Of a DNA stretch of 64,000 nucleotides, positions 51,401 through 63,215 are shown in pieces (the first letter of the stretch is position 1; the number at the start of each line of letters is the position of its first letter). The notes under the pieces were generated by a model. That model was not told where the DNA came from. It was given only the letters and a program-made list of their open reading frames with translations, and did not search any database. Both the position numbers and the translations under genes were made by a program. The stretch comes from JAUIJL01 sp965366625 (GTDB taxonomy: Bacteria; Acidobacteriota; Thermoanaerobaculia; Multivoradales; J023), in NCBI GenBank assembly GCA_965366625.1, contig CBDUGP010000010.1, positions 66,166 through 130,165 of the forward strand, read 5' to 3'.

Positions 51401-52318
51401 CGCATGGTTTTGGGTCATGTCGATCTCGACATTGCAGCGTTCGGCGATCTTGACGGTATTTTCGTAGGCCTCACGACCGGCCCCGTCCTTGTAATCGCCA
51501 AAGAGATCCCACATCTCGTCGGGGGATTTCAGGTAGAGGTCTTCCGGATACCGAATCCGATCCTCGTCGTCTTTGATCTTGCCCATGGAAATGCAGACCA
51601 AAGAATCGTGGGCATCCCAATCACTCGACAACAAGAAGTGAGCGTCGTTGTCACACACCAGCGGCAGATCGAGTTCCCGGGCCAGTCGGATCAAGTGGGG
51701 ATTGATCGCTTCCTGCTCTTCGATATGGCGCTGAAGCTCGACGTAAAACCGCGGCTCACCCTGCTCGTCCGGTCCAAAGACCTCAGCATGCCACCTCGCC
51801 TCTTCTAAGGCACGCTGCCAATGGCCCTCGTCGTTGGTTTTGACGTAATTCGTCAGGTGAAAGGCGATCGACGAGCCTAGATGGCCATTGATCGCGATCA
51901 GGCCGCCGCCCCACTCGGAGAGTGTGGTTTTGTCCATGCGCGGCTTGTAATAGAAGCCGTGGATGTAGGAGTCGGAGCTGAGCTTGAGCAGGTTCTGCCA
52001 ACCGCTCAGGTTTTGGGCCAGCAGCACCAGATGAAAACCGCCGTCCGACACACCGGTATGGGTTCTGTCCTTGCGATTGGAAACCCGATCGCCGACGTCG
52101 GGCGCCACATATGCTTCGATGCCCAGAATCGGTTTAATGCCCGCGGACTTCGCCCGGTTGTAGAAATCCACGGCGCCGAAGAGATTGCCGTGGTCGGTGA
52201 CCGCCAAGGCATCCATGCCCAGCTCTTTGGTGCGAGCCACGAGCCGATCCATGCGATTAGCGCCGTCGAGCAAGCTGTATTGACTGTGGACGTGAAGGTG
52301 GACGAAAGAACGGCTCAT
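48446..52318 (-). CDS. dnaE: DNA polymerase III subunit alpha (DnaE)
   Basis: This is the replicative C-family polymerase. From ATG at 52318 (AGGAG upstream) the product has 1290 residues, longer than the E. coli protein by about 130. The order is: a PHP domain (HLHVHSQYSLLDGA), a polymerase core whose catalytic aspartates are in YPDIDIDICQDGRGEI near residue 461, and a third catalytic region around LGLRTLSIIERA. Then come a helix-hairpin-helix region (GYGFNKSHSTGYAIVAYQTAYLK), the OB fold (LITNVRRITIQRG...MAVLGFEDKLG) and a C-terminal tail-binding domain. The start of the annotated frame 21 codons earlier is not conserved. Confidence 0.97.
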   Translation of the reverse strand: MSRSFVHLHVHSQYSLLDGANRMDRLVARTKELGMDALAVTDHGNLFGAVDFYNRAKSAGIKPILGIEAYVAPDVGDRVSNRKDRTHTGVSDGGFHLVLLAQNLSGWQNLLKLSSDSYIHGFYYKPRMDKTTLSEWGGGLIAINGHLGSSIAFHLTNYVKTNDEGHWQRALEEARWHAEVFGPDEQGEPRFYVELQRHIEEQEAINPHLIRLARELDLPLVCDNDAHFLLSSDWDAHDSLVCISMGKIKDDEDRIRYPEDLYLKSPDEMWDLFGDYKDGAGREAYENTVKIAERCNVEIDMTQNHAPVVKIVRGEPKLPGIDSVRGSTEWFKAFCSQFELLPFDAERHSESPDELKVQSDEVLRQLAEAGLIWRYGEDGITDEHRARLERELKILADKIISAYFLICWDFVNEARRRGIPSNARGSGVGTMVGYCLGLSNACPVHYGLLFERFTDPDRSEYPDIDIDICQDGRGEIIDYVREKYDSEEGSMGKVAQIITFNVLKAKAAIRDVGRVMHRALPEVDRICKLVGDQLNITLDDALEQNEELRQVYNHDPEVKKWIDTARQLEGLTRHAGVHAAGVVLCNQDLPNVLPLSTAKQGDKEILVTQWDGPTCEKVGLLKMDFLGLRTLSIIERARQLVLTSLDEDVIRATVDPEGLKPATWDPMDLDRLEFDDQKVLDLFRRGDTVSVFQFESDGMRRLLRSMKPDRLEDLIAANALYRPGPMELIPDYNARKHREQPVPKQHPIIQRLTSETYGIMIYQEQVMQIVHELGDIPLRQAYSLIKAISKKKEKTINAMKGEFLEGAQKKGVSKKQGTEVFDLILKFAGYGFNKSHSTGYAIVAYQTAYLKTYFPVQYMAAVLTFEAGNTEKVVQYIDECNRVLFPDGHMGADVRAPDVNTSGVGFTPVFAEGEVQDANHGHIRFGLAAIKGVGEKAVKAIIEERKKDGPFENLWDFCERVPSNAVNKSTLEALIKCGSFDRIHGPEARAALIAATEGAMTAGQRAAKDRLSGQSSLLGLLAGDTEDAKAPAPELPEVPPWDSVDQLKEEKSVLGFYVSAHPLDQHSDTLARFGNVDSSLLPNLPDGSQVILGGLITNVRRITIQRGRSAGKQMAVLGFEDKLGPVDAVVFSESYAKFQSRLEEDKVVFLIGKLQQRDDGPSVVVDRVLPVDQARELAQALRVVIDSEVLNRQAAEEVDRPGLSPIERKLSKLRDLFRESLMSGGPEVPVYLEIHEAEKKILMEVGAFRIKVHQNLQPQIEQLLDSPGCCLLAGPPPLRPLETATVAAGG

Positions 52319-52552
52319 GAACCGGCAGCTCCTGGTATCAACGGCGGAAAAGACAAATCGCCGACCCTGACGAGAGCCCATGGAATGGTTCCCTCAGCCG
52401 GACCTAGCGGTTGGATCGAAGGACGAATCGGCACGAAATCGGCAGAAAATCGGACGCGCCCAGAGCATCGCCCGTGCTCCTATTCTACCCCAACACATTG
52501 GGGTCCAGCCATGCCATGACCGCAAGGGAGCGCATCTAATCTCTAACAGACT

Positions 52553-53515
52553 TCATCGCACGCTGCGCAAAAACAACTGCAGCTCGTCGAGCCCCTTGGC
52601 CAAGGAAAAGCCGCCTTTTCCCAAAAGATTCAGACGGATATCTGAAATCTTCCATAGCCCTAATTGTTGACCATCTTCGGGGCCGCCACCGAACCCGCCC
52701 TCAAGAATGAGAGGAAAAACAACCGGCCCGGGGCCGAGTCGGGGCAGGTGGACCTTGAGATCCGCCGACACGATCGATTCCGCGACTTCGGAGCTCGGGC
52801 CCTGTTGCTGAGATTCGACCGTGAGGTTAGAAAGCTCTAAGTCCGGCAGAAAAGCGAGTGTTAGAGCCCTCTGCTCAAGATATTCCTGTTTCAAGCCTGC
52901 GGTCGAGACAGCTGTCATCACCTCGGTGTCGGCCGCAAATGCGCGCAGCAAGGCAAACCATGAATTACAAAGGGCGGCGAGTTCGGACCCACAATCTTGG
53001 GCCGAGCTGGGCACCGAATCGGCGGCGGGCTTAGACGCCCCGGCCGCAATGCGTAAAGACCACCTCGTACAAGCCAACAGAATCCGACTCCGCCAACCCG
53101 GTGAGGTGGGAATCCATCGGTGCCAGAACGCGATGGGCTGATCCAACCAAGAACCAGGTCTGGGTCGAATTTGACTCATCCGCCAGACGCCGTCTTCTTC
53201 GCTCACCAACACCTTGAGACCATATTGCCAGTGAAACTCCCATTGGTCGTCCGCCGGTTGAACCGCGTCGAGTTCCGGCCCTAATTGCCAAATTGCCGGG
53301 TCCAGCAGATCCTGCGATAGGAATTCGATCAACTGCTCTCTGAGACGCCCAGAGCACCTAGTCCGAGCAAATTCCACCCAGCGAAGACGCTGGATCTCAC
53401 CGGGTTCGAGAAATGCGGTCCGTGAGAATTCCAGAGAGTCGGCCACAGGCTTCCACGGCTGCCGAATCGATGCCGGGATCTCTTCCTGCCACAGAAATTC
53501 GAGACGCTCGCTCAT
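52553..53515 (-). CDS. Hypothetical protein of unknown function
   Basis: I do not recognise this 320-residue protein. It has no signal peptide or membrane segment and no catalytic motif. The N-terminal half is Trp-rich (RQPWKPVADSLEF, WQYGLKVLVSEEDGVWRMSQIRPRPG). The C-terminal half shows a beta-rich pattern ending ISDIRLNLLGKGGFSLAKGLDELQLFLRS. The first Met at 53515 is taken as start, but two in-frame GTG/ATG codons upstream (53548, 53539) are equally possible. Its promoter region holds a four-fold TTATC repeat. It lies 230 bases from dnaE on the same strand. Confidence 0.55.
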   Translation of the reverse strand: MSERLEFLWQEEIPASIRQPWKPVADSLEFSRTAFLEPGEIQRLRWVEFARTRCSGRLREQLIEFLSQDLLDPAIWQLGPELDAVQPADDQWEFHWQYGLKVLVSEEDGVWRMSQIRPRPGSWLDQPIAFWHRWIPTSPGWRSRILLACTRWSLRIAAGASKPAADSVPSSAQDCGSELAALCNSWFALLRAFAADTEVMTAVSTAGLKQEYLEQRALTLAFLPDLELSNLTVESQQQGPSSEVAESIVSADLKVHLPRLGPGPVVFPLILEGGFGGGPEDGQQLGLWKISDIRLNLLGKGGFSLAKGLDELQLFLRSVR

Positions 53516-53563
53516 GCTCCAACGATACCCCAAGATCATTTTCCCCACCGCAGGGGCCTCGGC

Positions 53564-53601
53564 TTTATCGCTGTTTATCAGCTGTTTATCAACTGGTTAT
53601 C
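53564..53601. repeat. Helically phased TTATC repeats upstream of the hypothetical gene
   Basis: Four copies of T/GTTATC lie at 53564, 53574, 53585 and 53596, spaced 10, 11 and 11 bp, so all face the same side of the helix. The last three sit in CTGTTTATCA-like contexts. They lie about 50 bases upstream of the hypothetical minus-strand gene and resemble a regulator array; they are not DnaA boxes (TTATCCACA). Confidence 0.6.
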
Positions 53602-53870
53602 AACAGTGAGAACCCCGATTCTCAAGTCTGAGAGCTCGGAGTCTTGTTTTTCACAATAAAGCAGCCAATATCAAATAATTGCCGGATTTTCTCAGCGTCA
53701 AATAGATGGCATGAAATGTGCTCTATTAGTTTGTACCTAAACCACTTGCACGAGCTGAAGTGGTTGGGCCCAGGCGCAGAACAGCCTTCGAACTTCGAGC
53801 GCTTTCGATCGCCTGGGCCATCTATCCTTTCGACGACCCTCGCCGGTCGTTCTACTTCGGAGTCATGTTG
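53602..53870. other. AT-rich leader upstream of the subtilase gene
   Basis: The region from about 53602 to 53870 is AT-richer than the surroundings, which fits a promoter zone. TTGCCG near 53680 with ATAGAT 17 bases later is one candidate pair; none is compelling. Small frames inside (53644-53871) are not coding. Confidence 0.35.
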
Positions 53871-57332
<3,462 letters not shown>

Positions 57333-57376
57333 CCGCCGAATTGGCTGCTGAGTAAGCAGCCTTGAGTGCTACCCAT

Positions 57377-57420
57377 AAGAGGCCCGTCTTGCCGTCCGGC
57401 AAGGCGGGCCTCTTCGTTTT
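57377..57420 (+). terminator. Rho-independent terminator after the subtilase
   Basis: A 10-bp outer stem (AAGAGGCCCG / CGGGCCTCTT) and an inner CTTGCC/GGCAAG extension are followed by CGTTTT. It ends the subtilase transcript before the small lipoprotein gene. Confidence 0.85.
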
Positions 57421-57495
57421 GTCCAGCCTCGGACCTGATTTGCTACCCTCGGCATTCGATTCCCACACCGTGGCAGGACATGAGGAGACACCCAC

Positions 57496-58155
57496 TTGAA
57501 GCATTCCGTCGGCAATGATCACCCCCGCGCATCTCGCTTGCTCTGCCTCGCGGCCCTCTTCGCGATCTCGACAGCCGGCTGCTCGGTGAACAAGGAGCTG
57601 GTCGAAAAAGAATCTGTCGATGTGGCGGTTGAACATTTATTGCAAGCTATCGACCAGGCTGTGGAGTCCACCTACCAAGAGCACGGGGTCCGGCTGGGGC
57701 TGAGCCTGCAGGAGGTCGCCGTCCAGCTGAAGACCTTGGTGGACAAAAAAGCCAATCAGGACTTCACCGTGTCGGTGCTGGAGATTGAGGCCGGAGAAGA
57801 TGAGTCTTTCACCCAGACCGTGACCCTGACCCTCGATCCACCGAAGAAGCAGCCGACCGAGGATTCGATCGCCCAAGCGGGTGGCGATCCGAGGCTAGTG
57901 CAGCATCTGGAACAGGGTTTCCACGCCGCCATGCTCGCGGCCCGGGGTGCTAAGGCGGGGCTCGAAAGGGTGCATCCAGAAGGCATCCCCTTGACCGCCC
58001 AAAAAGTCACCGTCACCATGGCATTTTCCCTGACCATCGCCGGCGACGGTGTGCCTTCCATTTCGATCCTCGGCATCGACCTGACCGCCGAGCGCACCCG
58101 GGAGCGGGTCCACACCGTCACTCTGACCTTCTCGGTCGACGACAGCGACAGCTGA
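57496..58155 (+). CDS. Lipoprotein with trypco2-like domain (tentative)
   Basis: The 219-residue product has a signal peptide ending in the lipobox LFAISTAGC-S, so it is probably a lipoprotein. The mature part is a small domain with a long N-terminal helix and a GLSLQEVAVQLKTLV segment, followed by beta strands (FTVSVLEIEAGEDESFTQTVTLTLDPP and a later AFSLTIAGDGVPSISIL). This layout loosely recalls trypsin-co-occurring domain 2 (trypco2), which lies beside proteases in predicted conflict systems. The upstream neighbour is a large subtilase, but a strong terminator separates them. TTG at 57496 has GAGGAG 8 bases upstream. Function unknown. Confidence 0.5.
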   Translation: MKHSVGNDHPRASRLLCLAALFAISTAGCSVNKELVEKESVDVAVEHLLQAIDQAVESTYQEHGVRLGLSLQEVAVQLKTLVDKKANQDFTVSVLEIEAGEDESFTQTVTLTLDPPKKQPTEDSIAQAGGDPRLVQHLEQGFHAAMLAARGAKAGLERVHPEGIPLTAQKVTVTMAFSLTIAGDGVPSISILGIDLTAERTRERVHTVTLTFSVDDSDS

Positions 58156-58185
58156 GCTGCCTGAGCTGAGCGTTGGCGATAAGGC

Positions 58186-60123
58186 TCAGATGGGCTCGGG
58201 TTTGGCGGCCGGCAGCCGAATTTCCACCGCAAAACCTCCGCCGTCGCGATTTCTGCCCTTGACGCTGCCGCCCATGGGCTCCACCAAACCTCGAACCAAC
58301 GCCAGGCCTATGCCCGTGCCCTTGGTGGTGCGGGTCATCTCACTCTCGCCCCTGAAGAAGGGCTCGAAAACCTCTCCCAGCTGCTTGCCCGGCACACCCG
58401 GCCCGTGGTCGGCTACCACCAAACAAACCTCTTGCCCACGGCTCTCAGAGCGCAGAATCACCGTTCGATGCTCGGCTTTCTTGGCGTATTTCAGCGCATT
58501 GTCCACCAGATTGAAGAGCACCTGAGCCAAGGCGTCCGCATCGAAGATCGCATCCGCCGGTCCGTTGTCTTCCACTTCAAGGGTGAATCCCAGTTTCAGG
58601 GCGTGGGGTTGCAACACTTCCGCCACTTCCCTCAGCACCTCGCGCACGTCCCCTGGACGCAAATCGAAGCGGCGGGTCTGCTTCTCGATTTGTGACAGCT
58701 CGAGCACATTGTCGATCAACCGAGTCAGCCTCTCCGCCTCAGAGGTCAGAACCCGATAATAGGTCTGGCGTTTTTCCTCCGACGGCACCACCCCGTCCCG
58801 GAGCATTTCTCCGTGCATTCGAATCGCCGTCAACGGGGTTTTCAGCTCATGGGTCACTGCCGAAACAAAATTGCTCTGGCGTTCGGCAAATCGAAGGCGA
58901 GCAGCCACGGTCCGATAGAGAGCCCAAACGCCGAGGGTCGAGCTGAGGCCCAGGAGAACGGCCAAGAAGTAGATGTAGAGCGTAACAGCCGGTTCCGGCA
59001 AGGGCTCCAGCTCTACTTGGGCGGCCACCGAGCTAAAAGGCTCGGCGAATCGATGTTTGAAGGCAAAGCGCTCGGCATCCTGGGTCGGACCGCCGGCCAC
59101 CGCCGAGGCCTCTTGCCAACGGACCGCCACTCCCGGCAGAGCGAGCTGGGTCGGGGCCTTCGTACGATCTCGATCGCGATTTCTCTCGAGGCTGTTCGGG
59201 CCGCGGGTCTTGACCGGCGAACGCAGGACTCGCTCCGCGAGCCAATCGACCAGACCTTCGCCGTCCACCACCATGCCCTGGCGGAAGGCCCGGTCGCCGA
59301 TCACCACCGTCCGATAAAGCAACATGAAGGAGCCGTCGATGTCTCGGCCCACCATCGGCTCCAAGCTGACATCCACCACCAGCCTGAGGTCGTCGAGCTC
59401 TTCATTTTCGGTGGCAGGCGTTTGCCGGCGCGCCTTGATCTTCGAAAGCTTGCTCGAAAGCTCCCCCACATCCTTGCTTTCGGCGAAATCGAGCACGTTC
59501 TGAACCTGGCTCTGCTGGACTTGGGTGGTCCGACCGGACCGTGAAGCGAGCCCGCGATTCAAACGACTGAGCAGGCCCCGTGTTTGCTCGGTCCGAAGCC
59601 GCGCCAGCTCCTGGCGTGAGCTGCGGTCCACCTCCACCGTGGTGCCCGGTGCTTGGGACGACACGGACCGTGGGGTCCGATGCAGCACGATGTCCGACAG
59701 CACCTGAAGGATTTCGTCTCGTTGCTGCTCCTGCTCCGATCCCATTCTCCAGCCCAACACTCGATCGGCTCGATCCGGGTCCGACGGCCAAAGGGGGCTC
59801 GTCACCGAGCCGTCCGGCTCGATTTGGAAATGGGCAAAAACGAACGAGACTTCGGGGCCGTCCGCCAGCGGCGAGCGCTGCGGCAACGGCTCCTGATCGT
59901 CGGAAAGGTAGAGGAAACGATATTGACCGAAGGGCCGCTCCTCCTCCCGTTGCAGCCACTCGGAAAGCTCTCGCTCGAGTTCGTCGAAGAGGCGCTCGGC
60001 CACGGCTTGATGGCGGCTCCTGCGCTCCGCCTCCACGTTCGACAACGCATGACGAACCAGGAGCGCCACCGGTACCCACAGCAACAGCAGCAGCACCGTG
60101 ATCACCCACCGGAGCCGGATCAT
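58186..60123 (-). CDS. Membrane sensor histidine kinase
   Basis: The 645-residue protein has a first membrane segment at about residues 5-25 and a periplasmic region of about 330 residues. The second segment is YIYFLAVLLGLSSTLGVWALY near residue 390. HisKA follows with the phosphorylated His in SAVTHELKTPLTAIRMHGEML. The HATPase has the N box NLVDNALKYAKK, G1 DHGPGVPG and G2 KGTGIGLALVRGLVEPMGG. No PAS or HAMP domain is obvious. Translation is coupled to the response regulator by a four-base overlap. What the large periplasmic domain senses is unknown. Confidence 0.92.
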   Translation of the reverse strand: MIRLRWVITVLLLLLWVPVALLVRHALSNVEAERRSRHQAVAERLFDELERELSEWLQREEERPFGQYRFLYLSDDQEPLPQRSPLADGPEVSFVFAHFQIEPDGSVTSPLWPSDPDRADRVLGWRMGSEQEQQRDEILQVLSDIVLHRTPRSVSSQAPGTTVEVDRSSRQELARLRTEQTRGLLSRLNRGLASRSGRTTQVQQSQVQNVLDFAESKDVGELSSKLSKIKARRQTPATENEELDDLRLVVDVSLEPMVGRDIDGSFMLLYRTVVIGDRAFRQGMVVDGEGLVDWLAERVLRSPVKTRGPNSLERNRDRDRTKAPTQLALPGVAVRWQEASAVAGGPTQDAERFAFKHRFAEPFSSVAAQVELEPLPEPAVTLYIYFLAVLLGLSSTLGVWALYRTVAARLRFAERQSNFVSAVTHELKTPLTAIRMHGEMLRDGVVPSEEKRQTYYRVLTSEAERLTRLIDNVLELSQIEKQTRRFDLRPGDVREVLREVAEVLQPHALKLGFTLEVEDNGPADAIFDADALAQVLFNLVDNALKYAKKAEHRTVILRSESRGQEVCLVVADHGPGVPGKQLGEVFEPFFRGESEMTRTTKGTGIGLALVRGLVEPMGGSVKGRNRDGGGFAVEIRLPAAKPEPI

Positions 60124-60839
60124 GGGTTAAAGCCGCCGTCCGCGAGAGCCGCGCGGGGGCGATAGCCCGCTCCGCGTACGGTTTCGATCAGAGATTCGCC
60201 CGTCGGTAGATCGATCTTGCGCCGCAGCTTGGCAATGTGCACGTCAACGGTTCGAGTCTCCAAATCCTCCACATTGCACATGCCCCAAACCTCTTCCAAC
60301 AGCCTGCGCCGACTCACCACCCGACCAGACTCGCGAGCAAAAAGATGCAAGAGCGCGACCTCGCGAGCGGAAAGACTCACCTCGCGATCCGGGCTCTCGG
60401 CCCTCAATCCCTCGGAATCCACCGTCCACGGACCGAACCGGAATTGCCCCTCGATCCGTCGGTGGCCATCCGCTCGCCGCGCGAGCACCGCGACCCTGGC
60501 CACCAGCTCGCGCACCGAAAAAGGCTTGGTCACGTAGTCGTCGGCGCCCGCACGTAATCCGGCCACCACGTCGTCCTCGGCACCTTTGGCGGTGAGCATC
60601 AAGATCTGGAGCTCGGGCTTCTTCTCCCGCAACCGTCGACAGACCTCCAAGCCGGACAATCCCGGCAACATCAGATCCAAAAGCACCAAATCGAAAGCGC
60701 CTTCTAGGGCCCGCTGCAAACCGAGTTCGCCGGTCTCCACCGCTTCCGGTGCATAACCGTGAAAAACCAACACATCGCACAGGCCGTCGCGAATGCTGTC
60801 CTCATCCTCGACCACCAATACTTTGAGCTTGTCCGACAA
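60120..60839 (-). CDS. OmpR-family response regulator
   Basis: The 239-residue product has a receiver domain whose phosphorylated Asp lies in LVLLDLMLPGLSG, with the acidic pair VEDED near the N-terminus and the switch Lys in DDYVTKPFSVRELVARV. A winged helix follows with VSLSAREVALLHLFARESGRVVSRRRLLEEVWG and TVDVHIAKLRRKI. The TTG start is preceded by GAGGAG with 7-base spacing. It is divergent from the VWA operon, and the intergenic region holds a four-fold GGTCTCA repeat with 10-11 bp spacing, the geometry used by OmpR/PhoB-type regulators. Confidence 0.95.
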   Translation of the reverse strand: MSDKLKVLVVEDEDSIRDGLCDVLVFHGYAPEAVETGELGLQRALEGAFDLVLLDLMLPGLSGLEVCRRLREKKPELQILMLTAKGAEDDVVAGLRAGADDYVTKPFSVRELVARVAVLARRADGHRRIEGQFRFGPWTVDSEGLRAESPDREVSLSAREVALLHLFARESGRVVSRRRLLEEVWGMCNVEDLETRTVDVHIAKLRRKIDLPTGESLIETVRGAGYRPRAALADGGFNP

Positions 60840-61001
60840 GTCGTTCTCCTCTTCGCTGATCTCTTGACCATCCTACCGGCTCCAGCCTTCCGTTCGTAAA
60901 CCGAGCGTAAAAGCTACAACAGCGGTTTAACCCACCTTTTGCCCGCGGTGGAACGGGGTCAATGCAGACTAGTGCTGGGTCGAGCATCAACAACCTTAGA
61001 C

Positions 61002-61040
61002 GGTCTCACAAGGTCTCACACAGGTCTCACACAGGTCTCA
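61002..61040 (+). promoter_or_regulatory. Four-fold GGTCTCA direct repeat, candidate response-regulator site
   Basis: GGTCTCA occurs at 61002, 61012, 61023 and 61034 (spacing 10, 11, 11), between the divergent response-regulator and VWA genes. It ends 22 bases before the VWA start codon. One-turn spacing of direct repeats is the arrangement bound by OmpR/PhoB-family dimers. Confidence 0.6.
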
Positions 61041-61062
61041 AGGACAAACCTAGGAGCCAGCC

Positions 61063-62616
61063 ATGAAATTTGCCGAGCGTATTCACAGCTTCTTTCGCAG
61101 CCTTTCTCGCAGCCCTTTCTTCGGACGTGGTCACCGGGCCCGGTGGGCGGGAATCGGCCTGCTCGCCTTGGCCACCTTCGGCATGCATGTGGTTTTAACC
61201 GCCGCCGGGACGCCACCTCATCCTTCCCAACTGCCCTCTCCGGATCTGCCTCCGGCACATGCGCCGACCGGAGACGCCGTGGACTTCCATTTGCCTGCGG
61301 CCACCGTGGCTGGAGCCCAGAACGGCCCAGTTTCCGTCAGCGCTAAGCTCGACCGTCGGTCGGTGCTCGCAGGCAGTGACGGCGAACTCTACGCCGAGCT
61401 CGTCATTCAGGGCCAAAAAGCCGAAACCGACCTTCGGGTGCCCTCCGATTTGATCGTGGTTCTCGACCAAAGCGGATCCATGGCCGGAGAAAAAATTGAG
61501 CAAGCACGCAACGCGGCGCTCGACCTCTTAGATCGACTTTCCACTGAAGACCGATTCGCCTTAATCGCTTTCTCCTCGAGTTCCGAGATCCTCATTCATC
61601 CCAGCCCGGCCGTCGACGATCAACGCGCCCGGTGGCGGCGACAAATTCAATCCCTGAGCTCCGGCGGTGGCACCAACATGCACCAAGCCCTGGTCCAAAC
61701 CGTCGGCTTGCTGAAGCGGCGTGCGGGTAGCGACCGTCCTTGTCGAGTGCTCCTACTGTCCGACGGACACCCCAACACCACCGAGGGTCTCGAAGCCTTG
61801 GCACGTCAAGCCGGACTGCGAGGTGCTGCCCTCTCCGCGCTGGGCATCGGCTCCGACTACAACGAGGTCTTGATGGCGCGCCTTGCCGACCTGGGCAGCG
61901 GCAACTACTACTATCTCGACCACCCCGAATCCCTCGCTGCGGTTTTTGCCGGAGAACTCGAAGCGGGGCGCACCACCGTCGCTCGAGGTCTCGAAATTCA
62001 CCTGAAACCCGCCGATGGCATCGAGCTCGTGGACGTAGGGGGTTATCCCTTGGAACGGCGTGCGGACGGCGTGGTGGTTCGCCCCGGCGATCTCTTCTCC
62101 GGCCAAACCCGCCGGCTGTGGCTCAACCTGCGGGTGAGCACCCAAGGCGTGTTCGAGCCCCGAGACCTGGGAGATCTCACGGTTAGATTTAGGGCGGACG
62201 GCCAGAACCTGGAAACCCGAGTCGAGCCGAGCCTGCAAATCGCCTGCGTCGAGGATGCCCACAAGTTCGTCGCCGGCATCGACAGCCAGGCCTGGGGACG
62301 GGCGGTGGTCAACGAGGAATATGGAGTGCTCCAAAATCGGGTCGCCGACCTGATTCGCAAGGGCCAGAAGGACGAGGCCCAGAAGCAGATCGACGGATAT
62401 GTGACCCGTCAATCCCGTCAGAACGCTCACCTCCAGAATGCAGAAGTCAGTTCCAATCTCGCCGAGGTCGAAAAGCTCCGGCAAGAGGTCGACCACGTTT
62501 TTGAAGGGCCCGACCAGGAGGTCAAAAAAAAGTTGATGGTCAAGCAACGCCATGAGCTTTCCCATCAACTACGCCGGATAGACAGCGCACCGAAATCCTC
62601 CAAGGGAGGCTCGTGA
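61063..62616 (+). CDS. Membrane-anchored VWA-domain protein
   Basis: The 517-residue protein has an N-terminal basic segment and a hydrophobic stretch (IGLLALATFGMHVVLTAAG), then a short Pro-rich linker. The VWA domain has a complete MIDAS: VVLDQSGSMAGEKIEQARN, then SLSSGGGTNMHQAL and RVLLLSDGHPNTTEG. The second half is beta-rich (FEPRDLGDLTVRFRADGQNLETRVEPSLQI). The C-terminus is a coiled coil (NAEVSSNLAEVEKLRQEVDHVFEG). Such exported VWA proteins act as metal-dependent adhesive or sensory modules. AGGAG at 61052-61056 supports the ATG. The stop overlaps the next gene. Confidence 0.9.
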   Translation: MKFAERIHSFFRSLSRSPFFGRGHRARWAGIGLLALATFGMHVVLTAAGTPPHPSQLPSPDLPPAHAPTGDAVDFHLPAATVAGAQNGPVSVSAKLDRRSVLAGSDGELYAELVIQGQKAETDLRVPSDLIVVLDQSGSMAGEKIEQARNAALDLLDRLSTEDRFALIAFSSSSEILIHPSPAVDDQRARWRRQIQSLSSGGGTNMHQALVQTVGLLKRRAGSDRPCRVLLLSDGHPNTTEGLEALARQAGLRGAALSALGIGSDYNEVLMARLADLGSGNYYYLDHPESLAAVFAGELEAGRTTVARGLEIHLKPADGIELVDVGGYPLERRADGVVVRPGDLFSGQTRRLWLNLRVSTQGVFEPRDLGDLTVRFRADGQNLETRVEPSLQIACVEDAHKFVAGIDSQAWGRAVVNEEYGVLQNRVADLIRKGQKDEAQKQIDGYVTRQSRQNAHLQNAEVSSNLAEVEKLRQEVDHVFEGPDQEVKKKLMVKQRHELSHQLRRIDSAPKSSKGGS

Positions 62617-63215
62617 TGGCTTTCTTCCAACGACTTGCGGTGCTCCTGCGGGCCGATGCCCACGGCATGGTCGACGCCCTGGAGGACGATCGACTACTGC
62701 TGCGCCAACACCTGCGGGACGCGGAAGCTGCTTTGGCCGGCAAGAAGGCTCGATTGGAAGCCCTCAATGCGGAAGCCCGCGATTTAGATCGGTCTGCGGA
62801 ACGGCTCGGGCAACGCCGAGATGCCCTCGAAAGCGACGTCCACCTGGCCATGGAGCAACAGCGAGACGACCTCGCTCGATTCGCCATCCAACAGCTCCTA
62901 CCGATCCGGGATCAGCTTGCCGCCCTCGCCGAGTTAGATCGGCATCTGAACCGGCAAATCACCGATTTGGGGGCGGTGGTCAACGAGCAAGAGGATCAGC
63001 TGGAGGACCTTCGCATTCGAGTCCGCTCGGCCGTGGACCGGGATTCCCACGGCGACGACCTCTGGCCCCATGCAGCCGGAGGTTTTCGTTCGGCGGGACG
63101 CCGCATCACCGACGAGGACGTGGAGCTGGAGTTACTGCGCCGCCGATCCGGTCACGTGGCAACCGGCCCTGAGGTACCGGTCTCGACAGGGACCGACTGT
63201 GAGGAGGAGCCATGA
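62616..63215 (+). CDS. PspA/IM30-like coiled-coil protein
   Basis: The 199-residue product begins MAFFQRLAVLLRADAHGMVDALEDDRLLLRQHLRDAE, close in shape to the N-terminus of PspA/IM30 (an amphipathic first helix followed by a long coiled coil). Further long heptad helices run to about residue 140, including LGQRRDALESDVHLAMEQQRDDLARFAI. The tail of about 50 residues is acidic and probably disordered. PspA-type proteins stabilise stressed inner membranes. The ATG overlaps the VWA stop (TGATG) with GGGAGG upstream, so it is co-translated. The assignment rests on pattern; similarity is modest. Confidence 0.7.
   Translation: MAFFQRLAVLLRADAHGMVDALEDDRLLLRQHLRDAEAALAGKKARLEALNAEARDLDRSAERLGQRRDALESDVHLAMEQQRDDLARFAIQQLLPIRDQLAALAELDRHLNRQITDLGAVVNEQEDQLEDLRIRVRSAVDRDSHGDDLWPHAAGGFRSAGRRITDEDVELELLRRRSGHVATGPEVPVSTGTDCEEEP

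Noticed and set aside
49307..51808. Two long plus-strand frames (373 and 438 residues)
   Set aside because: Both are antisense to dnaE, whose motifs are continuous through the region.
53564..53601. Replication origin or DnaA-box cluster
   Set aside because: The TTATC repeats lack the CACA half of DnaA boxes, and no dnaA, dnaN or related origin genes are near.
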